NCBI GenBank assembly: GCA_034506455.1
Contig: JAPDPN010000150.1
Coordinates: 1-5,937, forward strand
Length of the DNA: 5,937 nucleotides
DNA from: Fontimicrobium_A sp034506455
Lineage (GTDB): Bacteria; Zhuqueibacterota; Zhuqueibacteria; Residuimicrobiales; Krinioviventaceae
Direction of reading: 5' to 3'
Below are positions 1-5,729 of this stretch, piece after piece; position 1 is the first letter of the stretch; every line of letters begins with the position of its first letter. Position numbers and translations under genes: made by a program. The notes below the pieces were generated by a model. It ran no database searches. It was given only the letters and a program-made list of their open reading frames with translations, and was not told the DNA's origin.

Positions 1-1
1 T

Positions 2-343
2 GTCCTGCGCTATTGGGAAAGCGAGTTTCCTGAACTCAAACCCAATAAAAATCGGGCCGGCAATCGCATTTATAAAAAGAGCGACATTCAGCTGATTTTT
101 GCCATCAAGCGACTACTCTACGAGGACAAATACACAATCGAGGGCGCCCGAAGAAAACTGCGCGAAATGCGGCAGAACAATGAGCTGAACGGGCAGCTGT
201 CGATATTTCAAGGCCGCAACGGCAATGGAATTTTGGACGAAATCTACAGCGGTTTGAAAGAGTGTTTGGAGATTTTGCAGCAGAACGAGAGGAAAGACGA
301 ATCGGCAGAAAAGGAGGCTGATTCGGGCAGCATCGGGGCGTAG
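2..343 (+). CDS. MerR-family transcriptional regulator, C-terminal part (5' end outside window)
   Basis: The reading frame is open from the window edge and ends at TAG 341-343, giving 113 residues. It begins with VLRYWESEFPELKP, the second helix and wing of a MerR winged-helix DNA-binding domain (typical pattern LRYWExEFPxLxPxKNxxGxRxY). The next helices (SDIQLIFAIKRLLYEDKYTI, then EGARRKLREM) complete the roughly 70-residue MerR domain. The remaining tail of about 50 residues is polar and glutamine/glutamate-rich. It contains one cysteine (ECLEIL) and no metal-binding cysteine pattern, so this is not a MerR/CueR/ArsR-type metal sensor. Regulators of this short type are often encoded just before a tRNA-Pro gene, as here, and have no assigned effector. 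The stop codon lies inside the tRNA gene, so the two are very likely co-transcribed. The family is clear; the target and ligand are unknown. Confidence 0.9.
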   Translation, partial: VLRYWESEFPELKPNKNRAGNRIYKKSDIQLIFAIKRLLYEDKYTIEGARRKLREMRQNNELNGQLSIFQGRNGNGILDEIYSGLKECLEILQQNERKDESAEKEADSGSIGA

Positions 344-408
344 CGCAGTCCGGTTAGCGCACTTGACTGGGGGTCAAGGGGTCGGAAGTTCAAATCTTCT
401 CGCCCCGA
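334..408 (+). tRNA. tRNA-Pro, anticodon GGG
   Basis: A full cloverleaf can be drawn. Acceptor stem CGGGGCG (334-340) pairs perfectly with CGCCCCG (401-407). The D stem is GCGC (343-346)/GCGC (357-360) with GG in the loop. The anticodon stem is CTTGA (362-366)/TCAAG (374-378) around loop CTGGGGG, which puts anticodon GGG at 369-371. The variable loop is GGGTC. The T stem GGAAG/CTTCT has one G-T pair and loop TTCAAAT. The first pair C1-G72 and discriminator A73 (408) are the identity elements typical of bacterial tRNA-Pro. The 3' CCA is not encoded (ACG follows the stem), so it must be added by the CCA-adding enzyme. The tRNA reads CCC and CCU codons. Its first 10 bases overlap the end of the upstream regulator gene. 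Confidence 0.97.
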
Positions 409-416
409 CGCAAATG

Positions 417-445
417 AAAAGCCTGCGGTTGACGCAGGCTTTTTT
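417..445 (+). terminator. intrinsic terminator of the merR/tRNA-Pro transcript
   Basis: The stem GCCTGCG (421-427)/CGCAGGC (433-439) has a 5-base loop GTTGA and is extended by four A-T pairs (AAAA before, TTTT after). It ends in six T, starting 9 bases after the tRNA. This is a textbook rho-independent terminator on the plus strand. The flanking A run and T run could also let it work weakly in the other direction. Confidence 0.92.
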
Positions 446-690
446 GTTTCACGCCCTGATATCGAAACAGGGCTTGCTGTTCGACCTAACCAATCGGCAT
501 TCTCGTTTAAGCGGCACCCCACTATCCTTTACGATTCCTCCGTTCCTTACTTCTGGAAACCCCTGTGCTCACTCTCCGAAAGCATGGACGCGGGCAAACG
601 CTGCTTAATTAACTTACAGTAAAAATCCGGTGACGACGGCATAAAAATTCCGTTATCGAGCACCGCAAAAGGAATAGAGCGTTGGAAACA
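446..690. other. convergent intergenic region, no gene seen
   Basis: This stretch lies between the plus-strand tRNA terminator and the minus-strand terminator of the outer-membrane gene. The open frames here are short, lack ribosome binding sites and resemble no family I know. A small hairpin, GCCCTG (453-458)/CAGGGC (468-473) with a 9-base loop, has no T run after it and may be incidental. No promoter, repeat or RNA gene is recognisable. Confidence 0.6.
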
Positions 691-716
691 AGAAGAATAA
701 GCCTGCCTGCGCAGGC
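691..716 (-). terminator. probable terminator after the alginate-export-type gene
   Basis: Reading the minus strand, the hairpin GCCTGC-GCAG-GCAGGC (716-701) starts 6 bases after the stop codon and is followed by the T-rich stretch TTATTCTTCT (700-691). The stem is GC-rich but only 6 pairs long, and the T run is interrupted, so this is a moderate candidate. Its core shares the GCCTGCG/CGCAGGC sequence with the tRNA terminator about 280 bases away. Confidence 0.5.
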
Positions 717-722
717 AAAAGA

Positions 723-1694
723 TCAGAAAAAAAACGTACTTTGCAAAAAGCACACGCGACAAATTGGTGCATCGCCGGTGTTCTTGACAAAGGTTCCAGG
801 CATAAAAAAGCTATAACCGGCGAGCAGTTCGAGCTGTTTTGTAACGTTCGAGCGGGCGATAAGATCGATTTCGTGTCCCAATTCACGCCCGGACGCGCCG
901 AGCGGATCGACCCGCTGAGCGCCGGCGACAGAATACCACGCGTCCCTCGCCCTATCGAGGGTGAAATGGTGATATTCGCCGATCAGGCGCAGATTCGGTA
1001 TCGGCCTCCAGGTCAAATCGATTCGATACTCCCGAATGTTTTTCCAAAAGAACAGGCTCATCCAGCCGTAGTGATCGACTGCGGCGCCGCCGAATACGCC
1101 GTCAAAGGTACCATAGACGTTGTCGCGCGGATTTTTATCGCCGGAGCCGAGAACGATTTGTGTTTTGACGCTGCATCGGCCCTTTTCATCCAATTTGCAT
1201 CCTGCCCAAACCGCACTGCCGAAAGCGCGAATGCTTTGATCCGCCCGCCTGCCGAACTGACTGACCGCCGAGGCCCCGACGTTCCAGGCTTCCCACTCTT
1301 TTTTGAACCAAAAACCTAGGCTGTGTGAATGCAGATTGCCGAGACTCGATCCGCTCGAGGTGAGCCGACCGTTTTTATAAACGTAAAACAGATCGAGCTG
1401 TACAGGCAGGCATTTGAGGGCGCTATAGACAGCGGCTGCAGTCGGGTGCGTCGCTGCGTGGTTCGGCCAAACTCGAGGGTCGTGATATACATATCTACCC
1501 AGGATGAAATGGGCGTCAAACAAGCGGTTTTCGTGTTTGAGGACTGCGGCATCCCACACATAACGGCCGGTATTGCTCCAATTGCCGGCGCCGAAAATCC
1601 GCCGATCCCGAAAGGTAATTTGTTGCCGCCCTAAGGTCGCGCAGAAATGACGGCCGGTTTTAATTTCAAAGTAGGCGTGGTTGACCTCCAACGG
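723..1694 (-). CDS. alginate-export-family outer-membrane beta-barrel protein, C-terminal 323 residues (start lost in gap)
   Basis: This is the C-terminal part of an outer-membrane barrel of the alginate export (AlgE-like) family. Such proteins form substrate-selective pores; outside Pseudomonas the cargo is usually unknown. Visible hallmarks near the 5' edge are AYFEIKTGRHFCATLGRQ followed by a GAGNWSNTGR-like motif and YVWDAAVLKHE, which match the family core (strand, GRQ, RxxG, W, 'fDga'). The middle alternates aromatic and polar residues as barrel strands do (for example WMSLFFWKN and LIGEYHHFTL). The end is also typical: HEIDLIARSNV, ELLAGYSFFMPGTFVKNTG, and a final strand ending in Phe (STFFF), the usual barrel-assembly signal. 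Whole proteins of this family are about 400-500 residues, so the signal peptide and first strands are missing. An 8-base A run at 727-734 encodes the terminal FFF and could hide an indel. It is on the same strand as the ars genes, but its distance from them is unknown because of the gap. Confidence 0.82.
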   Translation of the reverse strand, partial: PLEVNHAYFEIKTGRHFCATLGRQQITFRDRRIFGAGNWSNTGRYVWDAAVLKHENRLFDAHFILGRYVYHDPRVWPNHAATHPTAAAVYSALKCLPVQLDLFYVYKNGRLTSSGSSLGNLHSHSLGFWFKKEWEAWNVGASAVSQFGRRADQSIRAFGSAVWAGCKLDEKGRCSVKTQIVLGSGDKNPRDNVYGTFDGVFGGAAVDHYGWMSLFFWKNIREYRIDLTWRPIPNLRLIGEYHHFTLDRARDAWYSVAGAQRVDPLGASGRELGHEIDLIARSNVTKQLELLAGYSFFMPGTFVKNTGDAPICRVCFLQSTFFF

Positions 1695-1794
1695 NNNNNN
1701 NNNNNNNNNNNNNNNNNNNNNNNNNNNNNNNNNNNNNNNNNNNNNNNNNNNNNNNNNNNNNNNNNNNNNNNNNNNNNNNNNNNNNNNNNNNNNN
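1695..1794. other. scaffold gap (100 N)
   Basis: Exactly 100 N are present, the conventional length for a gap of unknown size. The frame reading through it joins a membrane permease on the right to an outer-membrane barrel on the left, which is an artefact. The missing DNA must hold at least the end of the half-permease and the start of the barrel gene, and may hold more genes. Confidence 0.97.
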
Positions 1795-2315
1795 TTTCCT
1801 TTTGCATAATTTTCCATCAAAACGGCGATGAGTATAAAGACCGGTATAGTAATCGCCGTGCGCAGCAACGAAAACCTGACGCCCAAAAAGGTCATTTCAA
1901 ATGTCAACATCGGAATTTTGAGCGTGGAAAAGGCGCCGAGATAAATAAAGACGTTGCGCAGGCTGATGCCTTTTTTCAGCAATAAATGGGCAATCGGGAA
2001 AGCGACGTAGAGCGGTCCCGCCTGCAGCATGGCAAATAAAATGACGATGACGGTTCCTCTCACGCCGGACCGCTCACCGATGTATTTGACGACGGTTTCC
2101 TTCGGCACCCAAACGTCGAAAAGGCCGATGAGGATGAACAGCGGCGGTAAAAAAGAAAGCATTTCAATGAAAAAAGGTACCAAGTGCGACTTGGTCATGT
2201 CGATAACCGGCTGAAAAGCGAGCCGATGCGCAGCCATCACGACCGCGCCGAACAGAAACACGATCAGCAGTTCGAATCGATGCGTCGAAAAATAATTTTT
2301 CAGACTGGTCACCAT
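1795..2315 (-). CDS. ArsP-type permease, second half-size subunit (C-terminus cut by gap)
   Basis: This is an integral inner-membrane protein with 173 residues visible. The charged start (MVTSLKNYFSTHRFE) is followed by about four to five hydrophobic segments: residues 15-32, 48-66, 86-107, 121-136 and 152-168. The motif QAGPLYVAFPIAHLLLKKG, followed by KIPMLTFEMTFLG, matches the repeat of the ArsP/DUF318 permease family (COG0701). It also aligns with the preceding gene's product: KYIGERSG here against KHFGEGSG there, and AFPIAHLLLKKG against AYPVCGHLIQSG. This suggests two homologous halves that pair to form one permease. The start ATG at 2313-2315 overlaps the upstream stop by 7 bases; an alternative ATG at 2319-2321 adds MD. 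Both imply translational coupling. The frame enters the gap after MENYAKG, probably only a few residues from the end, since such halves are about 160-180 residues. The substrate is inferred from the operon to be an arsenical. Confidence 0.8.
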
Positions 2316-2779
2316 ATCCATCCGATGAGCAAACCGATGAACAGAGCGCCGACCAGACTGAGACCATTGCGCAGCAGCGTGATTTTCAGCCCGAAATACT
2401 TTGTCTCCATCGGGATGGTGACTACCCCGACCATTAACAGGGTGGTGACAAAGACTGCAATCACCGGATAACCGACGCCGCTTTGGATTAAATGACCGCA
2501 AACCGGATAGGCAATAAATCCGGGAATCAGCGTAACCGCGCCGACAGCTGCGGCAAAGACATACCCCAAGGCGCCTGAACCTTCTCCAAAGTGTTTAAAC
2601 AAAAAAGAGGGCGGCGTAAGGAAGAGCAGGATGCTGACAAAGATGATGACCACCAGCGTCGTGGGCAAAATTTTCATAAACATCGCGGCGCCTTTTTTCA
2701 CGCCGGTCCAGGTCTTTCTTCGGTCGGCGATAAAGGACAACAGAACGCTCAGGCAGGTTACGGCGAGAATAACCCTCAT
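2309..2779 (-). CDS. ArsP-type permease, first half-size subunit
   Basis: This complete 156-residue membrane protein has a hydrophobic N-terminal segment (1-18), a basic loop ADRRKTWTGVKKG (18-30), and further hydrophobic segments at about 38-54, 70-93, 104-121 and 136-156. The family repeat is visible as LIPGFIAYPVCGHLIQSG (84-101) and VTIPMETKYFGLK (120-132). It is about half the size of a usual ArsP/DUF318 permease (300-430 residues). The next gene encodes a homologous half, so the two probably form a heterodimeric permease. Ribosome binding site AAAGG (2790-2786) overlaps the stop of the upstream permease and is 6 bases from the ATG, so translation is coupled to it. Cys10 and Cys94 are the only cysteines; the CSC motif of the larger neighbour is absent. 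The substrate is unknown; an arsenical or thiol-metal species is inferred from context. Confidence 0.85.
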   Translation of the reverse strand: MRVILAVTCLSVLLSFIADRRKTWTGVKKGAAMFMKILPTTLVVIIFVSILLFLTPPSFLFKHFGEGSGALGYVFAAAVGAVTLIPGFIAYPVCGHLIQSGVGYPVIAVFVTTLLMVGVVTIPMETKYFGLKITLLRNGLSLVGALFIGLLIGWIW

Positions 2780-2789
2780 GTCTTACCTT

Positions 2790-4085
2790 TCAGGAAAATA
2801 TCAGCCCAAAGATCATACCGGTAATCGTCGCCATAACCACCACCAGCGAGACAAAAACGACGGTTTTTTGGGTGCCCATGACGCTGCGGATGACCAGCAT
2901 GTTGGGCAACGACAGCGCCGGTCCCGCCAACAGCAGCGCCAACGCAGGCCCTTTGCCCATACCGTTGGCGAGCAGACCCTGCAGGATGGGAATTTCCGTC
3001 AGCGTCGCAAAATACATAAAGGCGCCGACGATAGAAGAGAAAAAATTGGCGAACAGTGAATTCCCGCCCACCAGGCTGCTGATCCATTCTTTCGGAATCA
3101 ATCCCTCGCCGCCGGTCGGTGAGCCGAACAGCAGTCCGGCGACCAAAACGCCGGCCGCTAAAAGCGGCAGAATCTGCTTGGCAAAGTCCCACGTCGCCTT
3201 CATCCATTCCTGCGGTTCGCCTTCGCGGCGCGAAATGAGCACGCTGGCGAGGATGACGGCGATGACAAAGGGAATGCTCGGCTGACCGCGGAAGATCAGC
3301 GCGGCCGCCGCGGTGAGAATGACGCCGAGAATGACCTGCAGCGCAGGCAGCTTGAGCACGGCAATCAGCGAGACCGCAAACAGCAATCCGAAAAAGGCAG
3401 TAATCCGCCATTTCGTCTGCCACAGCAGCAGCCAAAAGCCTTGCGCATCATTGGGTTTGCCCCAATTGGCGAACACAAGTATGGAAACCAGCACGAAAAA
3501 ATGAAAGGCGGTCTGCCAAAGGGGACGAGACTCGTCGTCCAAAATCAGCAGATCGTCTTCCTTCGCCTTTTTTTCATGAAATATGAACTGCATCAACAGG
3601 CCGATGAGCACGCTGAACGAAACCGCGCCGACGACGCGGGCGACGCCTAATTCCAGCCCCAAAACGCGCGCGGTCATGATAATAGCCAGAATATTGATCG
3701 CCGGACCGCTGTACAGAAAAGCCACGGCCGGACCGAGTCCGGCCCCGCGCTTGTAGATGCTCGCAAAGAGCGGCAAAACGGTGCAGGAACAGACGGCGAG
3801 AATGGTGCCGGACACCGAAGCGACGGCATAGGCAACCCACTGTCTGGCCTGCGCGCCCAGGTATTTGATGACCGACGCCTGACTAACAAAGACGCTGATG
3901 ACGCCGGCGATGAAAAACGCGGGCAGCAGACAGAGAATGACATGTTCCCGCGCATACCATTTGAGCAGCGCCAGAGCCTCATAGACGGCGCGGTCAAAGC
4001 GCGCGGAACCGAGAGGCAAATGATAGGCGGCGATAAATCCGAGCGCCAGCCAAACGAGTGTCTTTATTTCTTTTTTCCAGTTCAT
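2790..4085 (-). CDS. ArsP/DUF318-family permease, full length with CSC motif
   Basis: This 431-residue polytopic inner-membrane protein belongs to COG0701, the family that includes the Campylobacter organoarsenical exporter ArsP. It has two homologous halves joined by a cytosol-like charged loop (HEKKAKEDDLLILDDESRP, 170-188). The first repeat has VCSCTVLPLFASIYKRG (98-114) then GLGPAVAFLYSGPAIN (116-131). The second has TLTEIPILQGLLANGMG (361-377) then KGPALALLLAGPALSLPN (378-395). The Cys-Ser-Cys pair (99-101), in a membrane segment, is a likely thiol site for a soft metal or arsenical. The ATG at 4085 was chosen; a TTG at 4118 would add 11 basic residues, and an in-frame stop lies just upstream of it. 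Neither start has a good Shine-Dalgarno. The gene follows the thioredoxin-like gene by 129 bases without an obvious terminator and precedes the half-permease by 10. The family is sure; the substrate is inferred. Confidence 0.9.
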   Translation of the reverse strand: MNWKKEIKTLVWLALGFIAAYHLPLGSARFDRAVYEALALLKWYAREHVILCLLPAFFIAGVISVFVSQASVIKYLGAQARQWVAYAVASVSGTILAVCSCTVLPLFASIYKRGAGLGPAVAFLYSGPAINILAIIMTARVLGLELGVARVVGAVSFSVLIGLLMQFIFHEKKAKEDDLLILDDESRPLWQTAFHFFVLVSILVFANWGKPNDAQGFWLLLWQTKWRITAFFGLLFAVSLIAVLKLPALQVILGVILTAAAALIFRGQPSIPFVIAVILASVLISRREGEPQEWMKATWDFAKQILPLLAAGVLVAGLLFGSPTGGEGLIPKEWISSLVGGNSLFANFFSSIVGAFMYFATLTEIPILQGLLANGMGKGPALALLLAGPALSLPNMLVIRSVMGTQKTVVFVSLVVVMATITGMIFGLIFS

Positions 4086-4214
4086 CTGTTTTCGAGATCG
4101 TGCTTTAATTTTTTCCAATGATTAAAGAGCATTCAGAGGAATACTTTTTTCGCCGTTGCCGTTTCCGCCCCAAGACGGTGGGAGGAGAGAACCGAAAAAA
4201 TCATTCAGCTCCGA

Positions 4215-4454
4215 TTATGCCTCATTAAGCCATGCGAGGATCTCTTCATCTTTGGGAATACGGCCGTAGGCTCTGACTTTATCCTCAATGACCAGCGCCG
4301 GTGTTATCATGATCCCATATTTTTGTATAGTCGGCAGGTCTTTAATTTTTTCGAGCATAATCGGAATATCGTTGCTTTCGGCAACTTGTTTGACTTTATC
4401 CTCCAGCATAGTGCATTTTGGGCATCCCATACCGAGAACTTTTACCCTTTTCAT
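4215..4454 (-). CDS. small thioredoxin-fold redox protein (MTH895-like, CPKC motif)
   Basis: The 79-residue protein is complete and cytosolic, with no signal or membrane segment. Strand MKRVKVLGMG leads to the redox motif CPKC (11-14) at the start of the first helix. ITPALVI (50-56), with cis-proline Pro52 opposite the active site, and the C-terminal helix PKDEEILAWL complete a minimal thioredoxin fold. This matches the 'small redox-active disulfide protein' family, which is commonly found next to ArsR and ArsP-type permease genes. Its place between ArsC and the permeases suggests it reduces the ArsC disulfide or delivers or reduces a thiol-bound substrate for the permease; this is inference. 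Ribosome binding site AGAGG is about 8 bases before the ATG. The gap to the upstream fusion gene is 55 bases and holds no hairpin terminator. GMGCPKC superficially resembles a heavy-metal-associated domain, but the TPALVI motif argues for the thioredoxin fold. Confidence 0.9.
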   Translation of the reverse strand: MKRVKVLGMGCPKCTMLEDKVKQVAESNDIPIMLEKIKDLPTIQKYGIMITPALVIEDKVRAYGRIPKDEEILAWLNEA

Positions 4455-4509
4455 TCTAGGCCTCTTGCTTTATCCGGTAATCTTTCCATCATGTTTGTTT
4501 TCGAACTTT

Positions 4510-5712
4510 TTAATTTTTCAATTTCGCATACAATTGTGTGAGGCGGGTCCGATAAGCGATCGCAATTGCGGCTTCATCTTCTGCGAGCGGCTTTACCGGA
4601 ATCAAATCCATGACCTTTTCGGCTGAGAGACCGGCCCGAAAGTAAATGAAGGAGGAGGCTTCGATCATTGCCGGCAAAGAACGATCCAGTTCTGCCTCAC
4701 TCAGACCGAATTCCAGTCCCAGCTCTTTCAGCAGACGGTATTGAAACCATAAATAAGTCGGCCCCATAGCGACCACCATGGCGTAGCCTTCCATCTTTTC
4801 CTCAACGATCTCGGGACAAGGTCCGAGTTTTTCGAACAGCTTTAAATAATATGCTTTTTCATCCGCAGAAAAATCTTGCGCAAAAACACACGGGTTATAG
4901 CCGGCGTTGATAAAAGAAGTAGCCAACGGCAACAAGCGGATCACTCTTTTGAAGCCGAGCATATCGCTGATTTTAGCGAGAGTAAACTTGGGCGACAGCG
5001 AGATCAGGGTTGCTTCCGGCTTGAGTGCGCCTTTGATCTCTTCCAACACGCCGGCAATTGCGGGCGGATGCAGGGCAAGGAAAACATCATCCTGGGCCGC
5101 CGCTTCACGATTGTTTGCGGCAAGAATAATCTGCGGATAAGCCGATTTAAGGTTGTTCAGTACATCAGCGTTGATGTCACTGACCACAATCTTTTCCGGC
5201 AGCGCATCGGCGCATTTGAACCCTTCGAGCAGAATGCGCGTCGCGCGACCACCGCCGATGAAACCCCACGTACGTTGCGATATGGAAACCTCCTGTTGTT
5301 GTTTCAAACCTTGATAAAAAGTGTAAAATCGCTCTTTAATTTCATCGCGAATGCGTCGAAATTCACTCAAGATCTCGTCGTCAGTACCCGTTGCCGCTGC
5401 CGGATCTTCAAAGCCGATATGCAGACGATGTTTGACCGACCCCAAAAATACCGGACACGTTTCACGCGCATGGTCACAGACTGTTATGACATAATCAAAA
5501 TCAATCGGCAGAAACTGTTCGACGGATTTCGGATAGGATGCGGACAAATCGATGCCCGCTTCGGCCATCACCTGCACCGCCTTGGGATGCACCCGCTCGG
5601 CCGGAGCCGTACCTGCCGAATAAACTTGAAGCCGCGAATCGAACGACTTGAGCCATCCCTCCGCCATCTGGCTCCGACAAGAGTTGCCTGTACATAAGAT
5701 AAGAATTCTCAT
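4510..5712 (-). CDS. fusion of arsenate reductase (ArsC, thioredoxin-type) with a pyrroline-5-carboxylate-reductase-like Rossmann protein
   Basis: The protein has 400 residues in two domains. Residues 1-140 form a complete LMW-phosphatase-fold arsenate reductase, which reduces arsenate to arsenite. The P-loop is CTGNSCRS (Cys7, Arg13), the relay cysteines are Cys79 and Cys86 (CDHARETC, the 7-residue spacing of S. aureus ArsC), and the catalytic Asp103 lies in FEDPA. After a linker of about 8 residues, residues 148-400 resemble P5C reductase: Rossmann motif GFIGGGRAT (150-158), VVSDIN, LALHPP (in place of VKPQ), LISLSPKFTL, VIRLLPLATSFINAG, and a helical dimerisation region with MGPTYLW (316-322). 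The PGGTT substrate loop is missing; PVKPLAEDE (372-380) occupies its place, so proline synthesis is unlikely. The start at 5712 has GGAG 5 bases upstream and the family N-terminus MRILILCTGN; an ATG at 5733 would add 7 residues and overlap the arsR stop. AGGAGG lies in the linker (5294-5289). ArsC function is sure; the second domain's role is unknown. Confidence 0.93.
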   Translation of the reverse strand: MRILILCTGNSCRSQMAEGWLKSFDSRLQVYSAGTAPAERVHPKAVQVMAEAGIDLSASYPKSVEQFLPIDFDYVITVCDHARETCPVFLGSVKHRLHIGFEDPAAATGTDDEILSEFRRIRDEIKERFYTFYQGLKQQQEVSISQRTWGFIGGGRATRILLEGFKCADALPEKIVVSDINADVLNNLKSAYPQIILAANNREAAAQDDVFLALHPPAIAGVLEEIKGALKPEATLISLSPKFTLAKISDMLGFKRVIRLLPLATSFINAGYNPCVFAQDFSADEKAYYLKLFEKLGPCPEIVEEKMEGYAMVVAMGPTYLWFQYRLLKELGLEFGLSEAELDRSLPAMIEASSFIYFRAGLSAEKVMDLIPVKPLAEDEAAIAIAYRTRLTQLYAKLKN

Positions 5713-5717
5713 AGGAT

Positions 5718-5721
5718 CTCC
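5718..5721 (-). promoter_or_regulatory. ribosome binding site that sets the arsC-fusion start
   Basis: GGAG lies 5 bases before the ATG at 5712. It supports this start over the ATG at 5733, which overlaps the stop of the upstream regulator and would give a 7-residue extension not typical of ArsC. Confidence 0.75.
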
Positions 5722-5729
5722 GAGTTTTG

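Noticed and set aside
453..473. Hairpin GCCCTG/CAGGGC after the tRNA terminator
   Set aside because: It has a 6-pair stem with a 9-base loop and no T run; it may be incidental and has no clear role.
547..762. Minus-strand 71-codon frame at the end of the barrel gene
   Set aside because: It overlaps the C-terminus of the barrel gene in another frame, has no recognisable family features and no convincing ribosome binding site.
723..2501. A 592-codon minus-strand frame across the N run
   Set aside because: It exists only because N codons are not read as stops. The left part is an outer-membrane barrel, the right part a membrane permease with its own start at 2315, and the first 60 or so residues are out-of-frame translation of the upstream half-permease.
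4119..4214. Possible terminator or attenuator between the thioredoxin-like gene and the permease
   Set aside because: In the minus direction the G/C-rich stretch gives only short imperfect stems and is followed by an A run, not a T run, so no terminator is supported.
4451..4492. Thirteen-codon frame (MMERLPDKARGLE) whose stop overlaps the ATG of the thioredoxin-like gene
   Set aside because: ATGA overlap suggests a leader peptide, but there is no ribosome binding site before it and no repeated regulatory codons, so chance is more likely.
4876..5697. Plus-strand 273-codon frame opposite the ArsC fusion
   Set aside because: It is antisense to a well-supported gene, lacks a ribosome binding site and shows no domain motifs.
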